Assembly: GCF_905147045.1 (NCBI RefSeq)
Contig: NC_065918.1
Coordinates: forward strand, 2,046,001-2,110,000
DNA from: Nymphalis io
Taxonomy: Eukaryota > Arthropoda > Insecta > Lepidoptera > Nymphalidae
Direction: 5' to 3'
Length of the DNA: 64,000 nt
Part shown: piece after piece, positions 11,901 to 24,547 of the stretch
How positions within the stretch are numbered: position 1 is the first letter of the stretch
Layout of the letters: every line of letters starts with the position of its first letter
Notes under the pieces: model-generated
The model's input: only the letters and a program-made list of their open reading frames with translations
The model's database searches: none
Told to the model about the DNA's origin: nothing
Position numbers and translations under genes: made by a program

Positions 11901-14900
11901 GCCTTCCTTCTGGAACACGCGCATTTTGGTGTCTCGCTATGGTTGATTTAAGGAATTTCTGCGTTGCATAGGTACGGTGACTCGTTGGCCCATGCCGCGA
12001 AGGGGGAAGCTGATTTTTTGGGCTCTCTCTTCGCATCCAACTCGACTCTTAATGAACAAGGGAAGTCGTCACCGAAAAATAACAATACCACGATGCCTGA
12101 TGTAAAATTCTGTCAAAGCTCAGATCGTAAAGCACTTTTTTTATTGGACATTCATAAGTCGAGTGGGCCCGATGGCATCCCTCCAATCGTGCCCCGTACA
12201 TATGTTCTGAGTTAGCACTGATCTTAACGCGTCTTTTCCGCCACTCCTTCACAGTGTAGTCACGAACTCTTGAAAGACTGCTTTGGTAACACCTACTCCG
12301 TTTCTTTACTAACTAAACCCTAGTAAGACTCAACCTTGCGCGTTGATCGCTCAGAATACTCCCCTCGCCGCCATAGCTAGTGGCAGAGGAATTGTTTGGA
12401 TTAGTCTCAGCCGCTGAATTTCACCACCGAGCACGATGTTCGGTTACAATTCTAATTTCTATTATTTAATTCTAACTATTTTTTTAATATACATAATAAA
12501 GAGCCTATGTTCGTCTAGAATAAAGTACCTTTTAAATTTTTAAAGATGTTATTAAATAGGTACCGTGGTGCCGGATATTACTTTTCGCATATACATAAAC
12601 TCTCAAAACTCACTCTCTCTCTTTATAGTATATAGTATAGAAGTACATATCCAAAACTGCTTTGCGTTGCAAAATCATACATATATTTAGTAAAATAATT
12701 GTAACCAAATTTGCAGTGACAATGAAACAAAAGATGAACCGTTTGCATGGGAAGCTCGAGAGTTTCTTAGAAAGAAGTTGGTAGGAAAGGAGGTAATTTT
12801 CACCGCAGAAAAACCTCCTAACTCTGCTACTAGAGAGTATGGATCTGTGTGGGCAGGAAAGGATCCCACAAAGAGCGAAAATATGACTGAAGCTTTGTTA
12901 TCTGAAGGTCTTGTGAAAGTGAGAGAAGGAGGTCGTAACATTCCTCAACTAAAAAAACTTGTTGAGATTGAAGAAGTAGCTAGATCTCAAGGTAAAGGAA
13001 TTTGGGGGTCTGATCTGCAGGTAATTTATTTCTAATCTAACATTCATTGTTATAGTTTTTTTAAAAGATTGATTTATTGTAATTTTTTCAATAATAAACA
13101 GAGCCACATTCGCGACATCAAGTGGAGTATTGAAAATCCCAAACAATTTGTGAATAAATTTAATGGACAGCCAGTTAAAGCTATCATTGAATATGTCAGA
13201 GATGGCTCCACCGTCAGGCTTTGCTTGCTGCCTGATTATACACCTGTTACATTGATGCTCTCAGGAATTCGAGTAAGTAAAATCCCAAAATGCTTTATAA
13301 GAATATTATAAGTTCTAGCTTTTATGTAAATAGTAGGCCATTATTATATATTAGGGAATATATTGTTATTTTAATATGAATAGTGCCCTGCTGTGAAACA
13401 AGATGGTGATTCAGAGCCCTATGCAGAGGAAGCCCGTTTCTTCCTTGAATCAAAATTACTTCAAAAAGAAGTTGATGTAATTCTTGAATCAGTCAACAAC
13501 AACAACTTAGTGGGAACAATCTTACACCCTCAAGGAAACATTGCTGAAGCATTATTAAAACAAGGGTTTGCAAGATGCGTTGACTGGTCTATTGCAGTGA
13601 TGAAATCAGGTAAGAAATAGCATTCTGATGTATAGGAACCTTCTAGTCAGTGTTATTTCTTTACGAAAATTGGTATTTTGACACACAGGCGCATCGACTT
13701 TAAGAGCAGCTGAACGTTCGGCTAAGGAAGCTAAACTTCGTATCTGGACTAATTATGTCAGTAATGCTCCTGTTATTGCTGCTAAGGACAAAGAATTTAC
13801 TGCTATTGTTATGGAAGTTGTCAATGGAGATGCTCTTGTTGTAAAACTACCAACCAATGTCCAAAAGAAAATATTCTTAGCCAGCATCAGACCACCTCGT
13901 GAAAAGTAAGACATTCAAGATTACTATTTCATACATATTCTTTGTTGTGGAATTAAAAGTAGATTGCATGTTCATACTGTTAAAACTAAAATGAATATTA
14001 TTTTACTGGAACTGTATATTTGTAGGCTCTATCCTATACTTAACTGCTCTGCATGAATTAGTCTTAAAGAAAAAATTGATAAGAAAACATTAATATTATG
14101 GATTTTAATTTGTATTAATGTTTATTTTATTTTTAGAAATAGTCCAGATGAAGAGGGGAAGCAATCACCAAGGCCCAAAGGATTCAAGCCTTTGTACGAT
14201 ATTCCATGGATGTATGAAGCACGTGAATTTCTAAGGAAAAAGTTAATTGGTAAAAAAATCAATGTAACAGTTGATTATATTCAGCCCGCTAAAGACAATT
14301 TCCCAGAGAAAACATGCTGCACAGTTGTGGCAGGCGGAACGTAAGTTTCATTGATATAGAAATATATTTTTAAATAAATACAGTACATAACAACGGTATC
14401 TGTTTTTGTTACAGTAACATTGCCGAAGCTTTAGTCAGCAAAGGATATGCAACTGTGGTTAGATACAGAAATGACAATGATCAAAGAAGCTCTCATTATG
14501 ACAAATTGCTTGAGGCGGAATCTAAAGCTCAAAAAAGTGCTGTAGGCGTTCATGCTAAAAAAGATATTCCGACTCACCGCATACAAGACACTAGTGGTGA
14601 TTCTGCTATGTCCAAAAAATTCTTCCCATTTTTAAAGAGAGCTCAAAAGACGGAAGCTGTTGTGGAATTTGTTGCTAGTGGATCACGTATGAGAGCTTAC
14701 ATACCAAAAGAATCTGTCCTTGTTACATTCTTACTCGCTGGAATTAACTGCCCAAGAGGGGCCCGCCCAGCTATTGGCGGTGGTGGAATGCAAGTAGCGG
14801 AACCTTTTGGCGACGAAGCTCTTCAATTTACAAAAGAAAAATGTCTGCAACGTGATGTAATTGTGACAATTGAAGAAATGGATAAGGCTGGCAACTTTAT

Positions 14901-16225
14901 TGGCTGGCTTTGGATAGAAAATGAGAACTTATCTATATCTCTTGTAGAGCATGGTCTTGCCTCAATGCACCACACTGCTGAAACATCCGAATATGCTCGG
15001 ACTATTAAGAATGCAGAAGAAAATGCTATGAAAAAACGCATTGGCATATGGAAAGATTATATAGAAGTTGAAAAAGAGATTGAGAAAGAACGCTCTGCCC
15101 CTATACAAGATCGTGTCATTAAATATGAAAAAGTAGTTGTTACTGAAATTACAAATGAAGGGTTCTTCTATGCTCAAAACATGGAGCTAGGTAACAAGTT
15201 AGAGTCTTTGATGGATAAAATACATCAAGAGTTTAAAAATAATGCTCCTCTTCCTGGATCCTTTGTGCCAAGGAAGGGACTAATATGCGCTGCTCGCTTC
15301 ACTTTGGATGACCAATGGTACAGAGCTAAAATTGAGAAAATTACAGAAGATAAAATGGTTCAAATCTTCTACATTGATTATGGAAATAGAGAGGTGACAT
15401 ATTTAGACAAATTTAATAATACCATACAATTAAACATAATTTTATAAAATCAACAAATTTATTACAAATTTTAAATATCTTTGGACATAATAAACAATAC
15501 TTTTTTTTATGTCATGTCCATTTATAATTTTTATTTAATAAAAATTAATTATTTTTTACTGAACTTATATTTTAAATGTTTAAAATATAAGTTAAAATTT
15601 ACAATCAGTGGCTGTTTAACTACTGAGGCAAAATATTATTATTATTTAGACATTAAAAATATATTTCTTGGACAGGTTCTCAGTCCAACCAGACTGGCTC
15701 CATTGCCAGCGGGCTCGGAGAGGGATCCGCCTTTTGCGACCGAGTACGCACTTGCGGGCGTTAAGTTCCCCTCCGATAATGATGACCGGCAAGAAGCAGT
15801 GCGTGCCTTTTCTTCAGATGCGCTCAATAAGAAACTACTGCTCAATTTGGAAATTCGTGGTACTCCAGCATCTGTAACTCTTGTTGATCCCACTACTAAT
15901 GCCGATATTGGCAAGGTATGTATTTGAATTTAATGCTACCAAGAACAGATCCGAGTACAGTACTAGAGTACTAACTTGAAAAGTTCAATTTATTTTTCTT
16001 TTGTATCTTTTTAAAAATAACGAAAATTTAACCAATATTTATCTTTATTAGAATCTGATCAGGGAGGGCCTAGTGGTGATGGAGAACACCCATGAGTATC
16101 GCCTTAGCATCATGCTGGCGGAATACCGCGCTGCGCAAGATCATGCTAAGATCTCGCGCTTGAACCTGTGGCGGCATGGAGATATCACCGACGATGATGC
16201 GGTAGAGTTTGGAGCGCGTCGCTAG
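8960..16225 (+). CDS. Tudor-SN: Tudor-SN / SND1 (staphylococcal nuclease domain protein)
   Basis: Ten coding exons join in phase: 8960-9010, 9339-9460, 12717-13020, 13102-13272, 13384-13609, 13689-13905, 14137-14340, 14415-15393, 15676-15915 and 16052-16225. They give 895 codons plus stop, close to the roughly 900 usual for the family. The start is MSATAPTPAYKIGIVKQ. Staphylococcal-nuclease-like repeats cover about residues 14-165, 190-330, 340-500 and 520-660 (for example FAWEAREFLRKKLVGKEV and MYEAREFLRKKLIGKKI). A Tudor domain follows at about 720-790 (DDQWYRAKIEKI, then FYIDYGNRE), interrupting a final partial SN repeat (SRLNLWRHGDI). The family is cytoplasmic, binds RNA and methylarginine proteins, and acts in RISC, RNA-decay and splicing complexes. 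Exon 8 ends at GAG before GTGACA; reading through would lose the conserved SPTRLAPLP segment. Intron 2 (3.3 kb) carries LINE debris. Confidence 0.97.
11480..12215 (+). mobile_element. Degraded LINE fragment in Tudor-SN intron 2
   Basis: Plus-strand frames show a piece like an ORF2 start (STLTVVFCNIKGTELQLELR, about 11560-11620), then the linker upstream of RT (LVRLPSGTRAFW near 11900; SLAHAAKGEADFLGSLFASN; FLLDIHKSSGPDGIPPIV at 12140-12190). The endonuclease core and RT catalytic region are deleted and there are stops. It has the same orientation as the host gene. The minus-strand 123-codon open frame here is an antisense shadow. Confidence 0.6.
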
Positions 16226-16420
16226 CGCGAACTTGTCCGGTACGATGCTACCCTCTCGCCTTCGCATACACTCTATTGTGCGACGTGCAAGGCGCCTCAT
16301 ATTGAGAAGATCATCTTTACCCTCATCTTAGAGTTTCTGTAAAGGCAGCAGCAATACAACGTACCAACCAATTTTGAACTAATAAACATTATGATATTCG
16401 TGTTATTATCTATCTAACCT
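16226..16420 (+). other. Tudor-SN 3' UTR with polyadenylation signal
   Basis: The canonical AATAAA at 16381-16386 lies 155 bp after the stop codon, a plausible 3' end for the transcript. Confidence 0.55.
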
Positions 16421-19072
16421 TTTGGACTGCCTTCCCAAAAATCAATTACTGTTTTTAAATAATCGATTATGATCAATTTTAAAATGTGAATGTTAAGTGT
16501 TTAAAAGGACAAATATAATAATATTAAGCGGTGTCTATCGTAGACTCTTTCATTGTGCTCTCCGTTGACGCGCGATCGTGTAGGTATTCTTTACATGTGC
16601 TCACAGTGCATTTGTACGAAATAAGGAAATACGACAGTGTGAACCGATTGAGTGGCAACTTTAAAACCCTTCCATACCTATTCTATTACAATAATCACTT
16701 TAGATATTGTCTACATATTTTTATATTTCATTAATCTAAAATTATTAAATATAAATAGTGAATTATACATAAATTATAATAAGGACGAGGACTGTTTAAG
16801 ACTTGTCAATATTTAATTAATAAAAATCATAATATCGTATACAAATTAATGGAATAAATGTTAGATTAAAAAAATTCAATTGTTATTTCACTATTTATTT
16901 ACAATGCATATTTTACTATTGTTCTAATATTAGGTCATATCGACCTAATATTTAATAATTATGTTTTAATGATTTTACTGCTTCCAATGTTTTAATGTTA
17001 CAATGTCGATCTCTGTCTTATTTCTGTTTTTACATATATCTTACTAGAATGTATATTTTGTATCTGTCTAAGATTCATTCAAAATATTGTAGTGGTAAAA
17101 ATCAATGTGTAATGTTAGCTAAGTGTGAATTTTATCTAAAGTAATATAATATGGGAAGTCTGAGTGTAGTGGTATTTTATAAGATTTTTTTTACTTCATT
17201 ATTGTTTTATATTTTATTGAATACTTGTTCTATGCAATGTAAGTTTGATTTATCGTACTTATGAATATATTGTTTTTTAAACCTACCTCTCTTCCCTAAA
17301 TGTTTTAGTGCTCCACATTGCAAATTTCATTTTATAATCTTAGAGTACCACACGGTGCGTGGATTGTTAATTAAACTCGATATATTGAAATAAATATTTT
17401 AGGAATCATTAATTATTTATTACCCTTAACATTATAATTGTTATTTGTGTAAATAATACTGAATAATTACAAATGATAATGTAATTCTGATTATAATTGA
17501 AGTTGGGGCCTGGCAAAATAAATGCTTTTTAAAATAATATTATCAAGTCTTTAGGGTCCTTGAAAATACTAATATTTTTCCACTTTTTTTTAATATAAAA
17601 TATAACAAAATAAATTCATAATATTTGTGCAGTGTCCTTTTCTAAGAACGACAAATGTTTCTATGGAAAATTATATAATTTTGTCAAATTAGAATATAGA
17701 TCTCACGATAATTTTAGTTACCCAAAATACCTATCTTACCTTAATAAATAAATAAAGTGTCTCCATCTCGTATAATATTCGTTAAACTAAAGCCAATGTG
17801 TTATAGGTACTTATAGCAATGCTCTCTACCTATTAAATTTAGTTAGTTCTTTGTATTCTCCTCTTTTGGGTGTGAGGCTTACACGTGGTATTCAGAATTC
17901 CCAATATCAATGGAAATCTTACTTACTACAAATATTTTGGTATTGCCATTTAAAAAAAGATTTTTACAGAAGTTTGTGATTGATCTTGGCTTGAAATAAT
18001 GAAAACTAATATTAGTGTTTATAAAACTGAGTAATTTATAGTAGAATAAAAATATTAAAGGAAGATGGCAAATTATGACCTAGCTTGCTTAGAAATCGCG
18101 CAGGTTTATTTTAATTAAGTAATATAGTATTTTTCTGTACGGTACCAAAACATATAGAACATTCAAATAGTCGAGCAATATTCAATAAAACGGTAATAAT
18201 AAGCTGCGTGGCGTTGTAAGGTACGTTCTGGCTTGGAAACGAGATTCTAAGACTACTTTATTTCATAGTTTTTTTCCCATTGTACATAGTCGAACATTAA
18301 TTTTTATAATTTCAACATTACTATATAACGAAAAATATAGTGTTGATATCTACCTAAATCAAGAACTAAATATTAAAATGATAAATTAAAAAAAAGACTT
18401 CAAAACTCGACTGGAACGGAACGTTAAAACTAACTTATTAAATGCCATTCGTACCCGAGGTTCAAGAAGCCTCTTAAAACTTGTTCAATCCAATGACACT
18501 GGCAGAGACCCCTCTGTTTACGATTAGTTATAGTGGAAGTAAATAAAATTTCCTAACGTTTACGTAATACATCAATGCTTATTTTCGGGTTTTGTCTAAT
18601 AAGAAGTATTTACATTAAAAAAAATTCAATATATAGAAATAAAAATTTTAAAAAGCACACATCATGTCCACATTGTATTGTGAATATTCAAACACACTTC
18701 TATTTTCAACATTTCACCTTTGAATCACCATTCTTATTATGTGGGCGAAAAATGAGGTCATAAGAATATAAAAGGATGTTGTATTTTTGATAAAAGTTTT
18801 AGACTATTGGTTCAAGGTCCAATCGCTTAAACTGCAAAGAAAATAAAAATAATTTTAATATAGTCTAAAATTTTTCTAATTGATGGAAATCGAAAATAAT
18901 ATATACTTGGATCCTTTTAGGATTTTTAAATAAAAATAAAGAAAACTATTACAACACACTGATTCTTTTATAAAATAAAGAAAACCAATCACAAATCAAA
19001 ATTATATATTTAAATTTATTGGTTATAAAGTTATAATGCAGACGTCCGAACTAGTCGAGCGACGAAAGTGAA
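16421..19072. other. AT-rich intergenic region, no gene seen
   Basis: About 2.65 kb of AT-rich sequence. The short open frames (16531-16734 and 18575-18763) have no domain-like content. Confidence 0.5.
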
Positions 19073-19080
19073 GTGAAAAG

Positions 19081-20639
19081 TAGGCATGGGCGATACAAAT
19101 CGTATATAGATTCAATATCTATATATCGGTAAAAAATCTTTATCCAGATATCGGAGCGCACAGTATCTATATATTCGGATATCCACTGATATCGTTTCTG
19201 TATAATCTGTATACGGTATTGTTATGGTACTAAATCTAATATCTAGATAACGAAGCGCACGCACAGTATTTATAATATTCGGATATCCACCGATATTGAT
19301 TTTGTATACTCTGCATACAGTATATCCGATATCGAATATCGTTGTAAATTTGTAAATATCAATTGTCAAACGAGTAGGCGCGAACGAGAGTAGGATTGTT
19401 AGTGAAATATCGATATATCGAACTTGTTATTTAGAAATATCTATATTTAGTACTATTTATTATTATTATATTATTTATGTTTATCTATATCTTAGAGGGA
19501 AAAGATATATATCTCTTTTTTCTTCTTAATAATATAGTTTGCGCAAGTCTAACATTTAATAATTACATATTTTTATATTGTATTTGATTTAATAAAAATA
19601 TAATCAGTTTCAGAACAATTCATAAATACGACTCACGTTTAGGTTATCTGTTGATATTTTTTAAAATATCGGATATTCGATATCTACGTAAACAGAGAAA
19701 CAAAGTTTAGTTTCTCTGTCTACGGATATCTAGATATTTTAACCGTTAAGGATATTGTGATATTTTTACTGGTATCGGTTGTTTGACCTTGGGTGTCATT
19801 TTAGAAATTGCTATTATTTTTATGATCTATTTTATTTTTGTTTTATGTTTTCGCGGTCGCGTTGTTAGTTTTGTAATTTAATAACTCGCTTTTTTTTCTA
19901 AATTTTAGGTGTTTTTCGTAACTCATGTATTTTTTCTTTCTTCTTAAATTTATGATGTGTGTCAAATAATGTACACATTGTATTGAACTTTTCAAGGAAA
20001 TGAGGTATTTAGGGCAAGTGTTAATATTCATTAAATGTAATTTTAAAGAATGATTTTTAGTTAGATTAATGTTTGTGTTAAATACAATGAAGAATTGTCT
20101 CGTCCCAATACGAGCGTAATTTTTGATAAATTCAACTGTAGGCAAAAAAGACAAGGGCTCTTCAGGCATTTTACAGATATTTTTAAAAGTCAAATTAGAT
20201 CAAAAGAGATACGACTTATTACTTTTTCGACAACAGTTAAAAGAGATGTATATACGAAGAAATGAACTTTTAAATACGCCGGCATTACAGAAAAACATCG
20301 CTATTACGCAGTCAGTCATAAGCTTGAAAAAAGTATGAAGGAAAGTTAATTTCACTGATTTTCAAATTCGGAACTGCAACATATCTATGTATTAATAAAC
20401 AAATATTTACTTATTTAACCATGTTATTATAAATAACAAAAATAAACCAATACATAATATATGCGTTAAACACAAATATTAATTTTAATCTGATATCATC
20501 TGGTACTGATTCGATTTCCGAGTACCATAGACTCGATACATTATCTAGATATTAAAATATATAGATACGAAATCCGATATTCAAAACCGATATCTAGATA
20601 CGATACGATATCGCTTCAAAGCGATATTACCCATGCCTA
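19081..20639. mobile_element. hAT-like DNA transposon, probably non-autonomous
   Basis: The element begins taggcatgggcgata and ends with the inverse tattacccatgccta, giving imperfect 15-bp terminal inverted repeats (13 of 15 match). The 8-bp sequence gtgaaaag flanks it directly on both sides (19073-19080 and 20640-20647), as hAT insertions do. Subterminal zones (19085-19790 and 20490-20625) are packed with gatatc / tatcgg-type motifs in both orientations. The inner 700 bp holds short frames on both strands (19843-20193 minus, 20123-20338 plus) without recognisable transposase motifs. hAT assignment rests on TIR style and target-site length. Confidence 0.75.
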
Positions 20640-20647
20640 GTGAAAAG

Positions 20648-21240
20648 ATTTTCCTTAAGTTACTTCACTCATCCCCCTTCTATGATGGGGTCTGGTGATG
20701 GCAGTTCCAAGGGCCCTTATGACTGCGGTATCCGTCCGTTACTACGGACGGGTCTTTGGGGCGGGAAGATCCCTGGGTGTGTGCAACAGATGTCTCTAAT
20801 GCTTCTCCGTTCATTCGCAGGGCGATCTAGCGCACCGGATGAGACCTCATTCAGAGAGGCCCAGTGAACGACCTGCTTTGCGAATATCTGTGTCTGATAG
20901 ATGTCTATCAGATACAGATATGGTACAGAAGGAGTAGTTTCGAGGCATCTGCTGCTGATATTTTGTTGTAGGCGCGCGTGTATACTCGTTGCTTCCAATG
21001 GTAGCGGCAAGGTGGCTAGAATGAGAAGATGCGTTGATAGGATGGTGTTCTAGAGATGTTTGGCGTTGATGTGTGTTTGATGGTGTTGGCGAAGTTCGAC
21101 GTTCCAGTCTGTGACTGCGAGCGTTCCCACGATCCGATCAAGCGCACCGGATGAAAACCCGTTCGGGGAGGTCCAGCGAGCGATCTGCGGTCGTGGGTAG
21201 TGGAAAAAAGATTTTGCTGTTTGCCGAGCTTTTTATACTC
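20648..21240. repeat. GC-richer block with a duplicated segment
   Basis: This block is clearly richer in GC than its surroundings. A segment starting gcgcaccggatga occurs at 20830-20876 and again, diverged, at 21142-21190 (shared pattern: gcgcaccggatga, then ggaggtccag or gaggcccag, then gaccgacctgc-like end). Small perfect hairpins lie inside it (ccgtccgt-tact-acggacgg near 20730 and tctgataga-tg-tctatcaga near 20892). Probably part of an unrecognised mobile element. Confidence 0.45.
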
Positions 21241-21729
21241 TATAACGTTGGTACGATGTCAACTGCAATATAAATAAATGTCTATTTTTTAGACATTAAT
21301 TAATAGCAACACAATATGTAAGTGAGCAGGTTTCTCCATTATTATTTGAACTTTTATATTTTGTCGATGATAAAGTTTTTTACAAGTTGTCTCAAGCTTC
21401 TGGCTGGCACCAGCTGTATATCGTGTGATCGATAATGAATGTTAGTTGTAAGTTCTGAACCTAGCTCATAGATAAAATGAAAATATTATGGAGAAACTCG
21501 GTAACTTGAGGATCAGTATCATATACTATTTAAAAAGTATATAACAAAATAGGCAATAAAGGTAAATACTTACTAGTGTACATTCTATATAAAAACGTGT
21601 TGGCATTATAGAAAAAATATAAAACACATAATAAGTAAACGTCTATTTCGCAAAAGACACATTTCGCTAGCAACAATGAAAATAATTCTCCATTGTATAA
21701 CTGGTCAGGAAGATGTGAGAACTAATAAT

Positions 21730-22092
21730 TATATTCTTCAGACCGATTTCGGCTACGGCGGCCAATCTCAAGAGAGAGATTAGCCAACTGCGCAGGATAT
21801 ATTATAGTGCACAAGTGTGCGCGCAAACGCAGGTGCACTCTCTATTCTCTAGCTCTCATAACTTGATGGGATGGCAATGCGACACGACCGGAATGAGTTC
21901 AGGCGCATGACTAACGTTTTTACGTGCTTTCCGAGGCACGGGAGTGTATACACTTGCAACTTGCAGACTCCGGACTGCTACAGAATTTTCCGACAGATAA
22001 ATCCAATAACTTTTTATTGGCCTGACCTAGAAATTGAACCCAGGACTTCCAGTTCTGCGGCCTTACATCTAGCTACTAGACCAACGAGGAAG
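21730..22092 (-). mobile_element. tRNA-derived SINE, family C
   Basis: Read on the minus strand, it starts near 22092 with a tRNA-like head: an A-box-like tggtctagtagctag and a B-box ggttcaatttc about 40 bp downstream. A unique body follows, ending gccgaaatcggtctgaag near 21737 and an AT tail. The order and spacing of the boxes suit a pol III promoter. The plus-strand 80-codon frame over it is a shadow. Confidence 0.7.
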
Positions 22093-22560
22093 TCTGAGGA
22101 GAACTACATTTAATTCGACCACACTTTCTGGAACTAAAAACAGAAAAATCATCAACAGACGAAACCGAGTTACCGTACCTCTAAAGGAAAAAAGGAACCC
22201 TTATAAGGTCACTTCTGTAATAACACAACTGTATAAAGTTGTATAATAGTCTGTACAAATTATTAAAATTGTTCTTCGTTATTCTGTTTCACCCCTCTAT
22301 TGTCCTTTAAAGAAGCTATTAAAGATTGTATAGTTTGCCTAATTTTTTTTTTTTTTTATATAATTGGTCAAAATATTCTTGATAAATATTATTGTTACCG
22401 TTTCCATGAAAAAAATATTAGATTATATCAAGAGTTACGTATTACCACTCATCTGATTTTCTTCACCAGACGACGACTTTTATTGCGCTAGAATTCTGCA
22501 ACTATTTATTTTTCAAGATGGTGGCTAATGCTCACGATATGGGATGACAAAAACTCGGTT

Positions 22561-22594
22561 TTATACTTAGGGGGCAGGTGCCCCCTAAGTATAA
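22561..22594. repeat. Perfect 16-bp-arm hairpin
   Basis: Arms at 22561-22576 and 22579-22594 are exact reverse complements around a two-base gg loop; the core is ggggca / tgcccc. It is followed by a short direct repeat of tataattataataatta (22591-22624). Confidence 0.9.
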
Positions 22595-22733
22595 TTATAA
22601 TAATTAAATATAATTATAATAATTAGTAGGTACTAACATAATCCAATCGATAAATCGAGTAGCGGGATTTTATGCAGAGCGAACGTATTTTTTGGTGCTG
22701 AAATTTGTGGATTAAATAAACTATACGTAATTC

Positions 22734-23052
22734 AGTACAGTAACAGTAACAGCCTGTAAATGTCCCACTGCTGGGCTAAGGCCTCCTCTCCCTTTTTTGA
22801 GGAGAAGGTTTGGAGCTTATTCCACCACGCTGCTCCAGTGCGGGTTGGTAGAATACACATGTGGCAGAATTTCGATGAAATTAGACACATGCAGGTTTCC
22901 TCACGATGTTTTCCTTCACCGAAAAGCACGAGATGAATTATAAACAGAAATTAAGCACATGTAAATTCAGAGGTGCTCGCCCGGGTTTGAACCCACGTTC
23001 ATCGGTTAAGATTCACGCGTTCTTACCACTGGGCCATCTCGACTTACGTACG
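22734..23052 (-). mobile_element. tRNA-derived SINE, family B (Metulj-like), full length
   Basis: On the minus strand: tRNA-like head with A-box tggcccagtggtaagaacgc and B-box gggttcaaacccg, a body (cgtgaggaaacctgcatgtg; ggagcagcgtggtggaataa), and a 3' end acaggctgttactgttactg. The direct repeat tacgtaattc at 22724-22733 and 23053-23062 is a likely target-site duplication. The short protein-like frame here is not a gene. The name Metulj is from memory. Confidence 0.85.
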
Positions 23053-23062
23053 TACGTAATTC

Positions 23063-23950
23063 TATTCGAAATAAAAATACATTAATGTAAATCCAATCCT
23101 CAAAGCAACAAAATACAACCGAGGCTCGCCTCTTAAACAAGGAATAAGCTGAGTCGACCTGCACAATATTTTTTTGTCTATACCTTCGAACAATAATTAT
23201 AGTACTGGATTAAAGATCAGAAACAATTAGTTGCTTAAGTGCCTGATGCCTGAACTATGTCGGTGTTTTGTTCAAAAAACAGTTTTCGTAAGCTTACATG
23301 GCTAAACCTAGATCTCCTCGTTATTGTATGGCAGTCAGCTGTGCGATTGTGGAAACTCAGTTAAGCGTAGCGGACTTTGTTGAGCCGTTTCTTAAATTTG
23401 CGAAATAAAACAATGAATTTTGTTATTTTATTAAAAAAAAATAAGTTAGATGGAGTCATGAATTTAAAAAGTTATGTCAACTAACTTTGACACATTATCT
23501 TTTAAAAAAAAGCACTGCTAGCTAGGTTAGTTGTTTTAAAAGTTGAGTCATTTGGTTATGGTTTTAAAATGGTACAATACTTGTCACTTTGTATTCCATA
23601 AAAAATATCATTGCTAATTTTTGCAAATGGACCATATTCAAGAAAACTTATGCCATGATATATAATACTTTCGTGTACTCAAAAATCGCTTTTACAATTA
23701 TAGTATAAATGGGATGAACAGATGTGATAGAGTGAGATTAGATAGTGGCAATTGATTATTGGATATGATCAGTACCCTTCGTTCCTTCGTTTACTGCGCA
23801 TCTTTTCGGAATCGTGTAACCTTAATGACGACTTTGGCATGTGTTACCTGGAGTTGATATTGCAGACGCATTTGGCTTTGTTTCCCCGAAGTTGATGTGT
23901 GTTGTGCAAACTGTGTTTAGTTAGTATTTAGTAATACTAACACGTTTAAT
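23063..23950. other. AT-rich stretch, no gene seen
   Basis: No credible coding frame or assignable repeat. Confidence 0.4.
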
Positions 23951-24100
23951 ATGTATCTTATCTACATCCAATGCCGTTGTAAAGCAGCTAGAATATATCG
24001 CGAAAGGTACCCAAATATGAAGCGTCAGCTAGATCAGCACCGTATATTGTTAGGTCTGCATTGGAAAGTCGCTCCAATTGTTAAATATTTATTGTTGTAG
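23951..24100 (+). pseudogene. Transposase HTH-like (DUF4817-type) fragment
   Basis: A 49-codon frame contains KAARIYRERYPNMKRQLDQH, which resembles the helix-turn-helix domain at the N-terminus of a group of insect Tc1-type transposases (AARxYxERYPxRRxPDHR pattern). The downstream transposase is absent. Assignment is by motif memory. Confidence 0.4.
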
Positions 24101-24547
24101 GTACATTTTTCTTATGTCATAAGCTTTGTTTATCTATTTCGATTACACTAGGAAATTGTATATGCAACGTTAATGTAAATTAAATTTATACTTTTAGGTT
24201 GGACACATACTATGTAGTAAGAAAAAAAAGAATGACACCTGCAGTTTAGTTTAATTGTCACAAAAGTATTATCTATATCAAATTTTATTCGCATTCGCAT
24301 TACATTCGCAATGCTTAAACTTAATTTGTTACCTACCTTAGTCGGTAAGATTAAAATATACTTGACAAAAAATGCTTGCTTAATTTTTAAAACTAAATTA
24401 GGTAAATAAGATTAATTATAGTATAAGTTAAACAACTTTGCTTTATATCCGCTCCTTAGAACACGTCTATGTAATAAGAATGCAAATCGAAATATCAAAA
24501 TAAATATCTACTCCATTATATACAATTTAAAAAACATCAACTTGTAA

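Noticed and set aside
11665..12036. 123-codon minus-strand ORF
   Set aside because: Antisense shadow of the LINE linker (LVRLPSGTRAFW on the plus strand).
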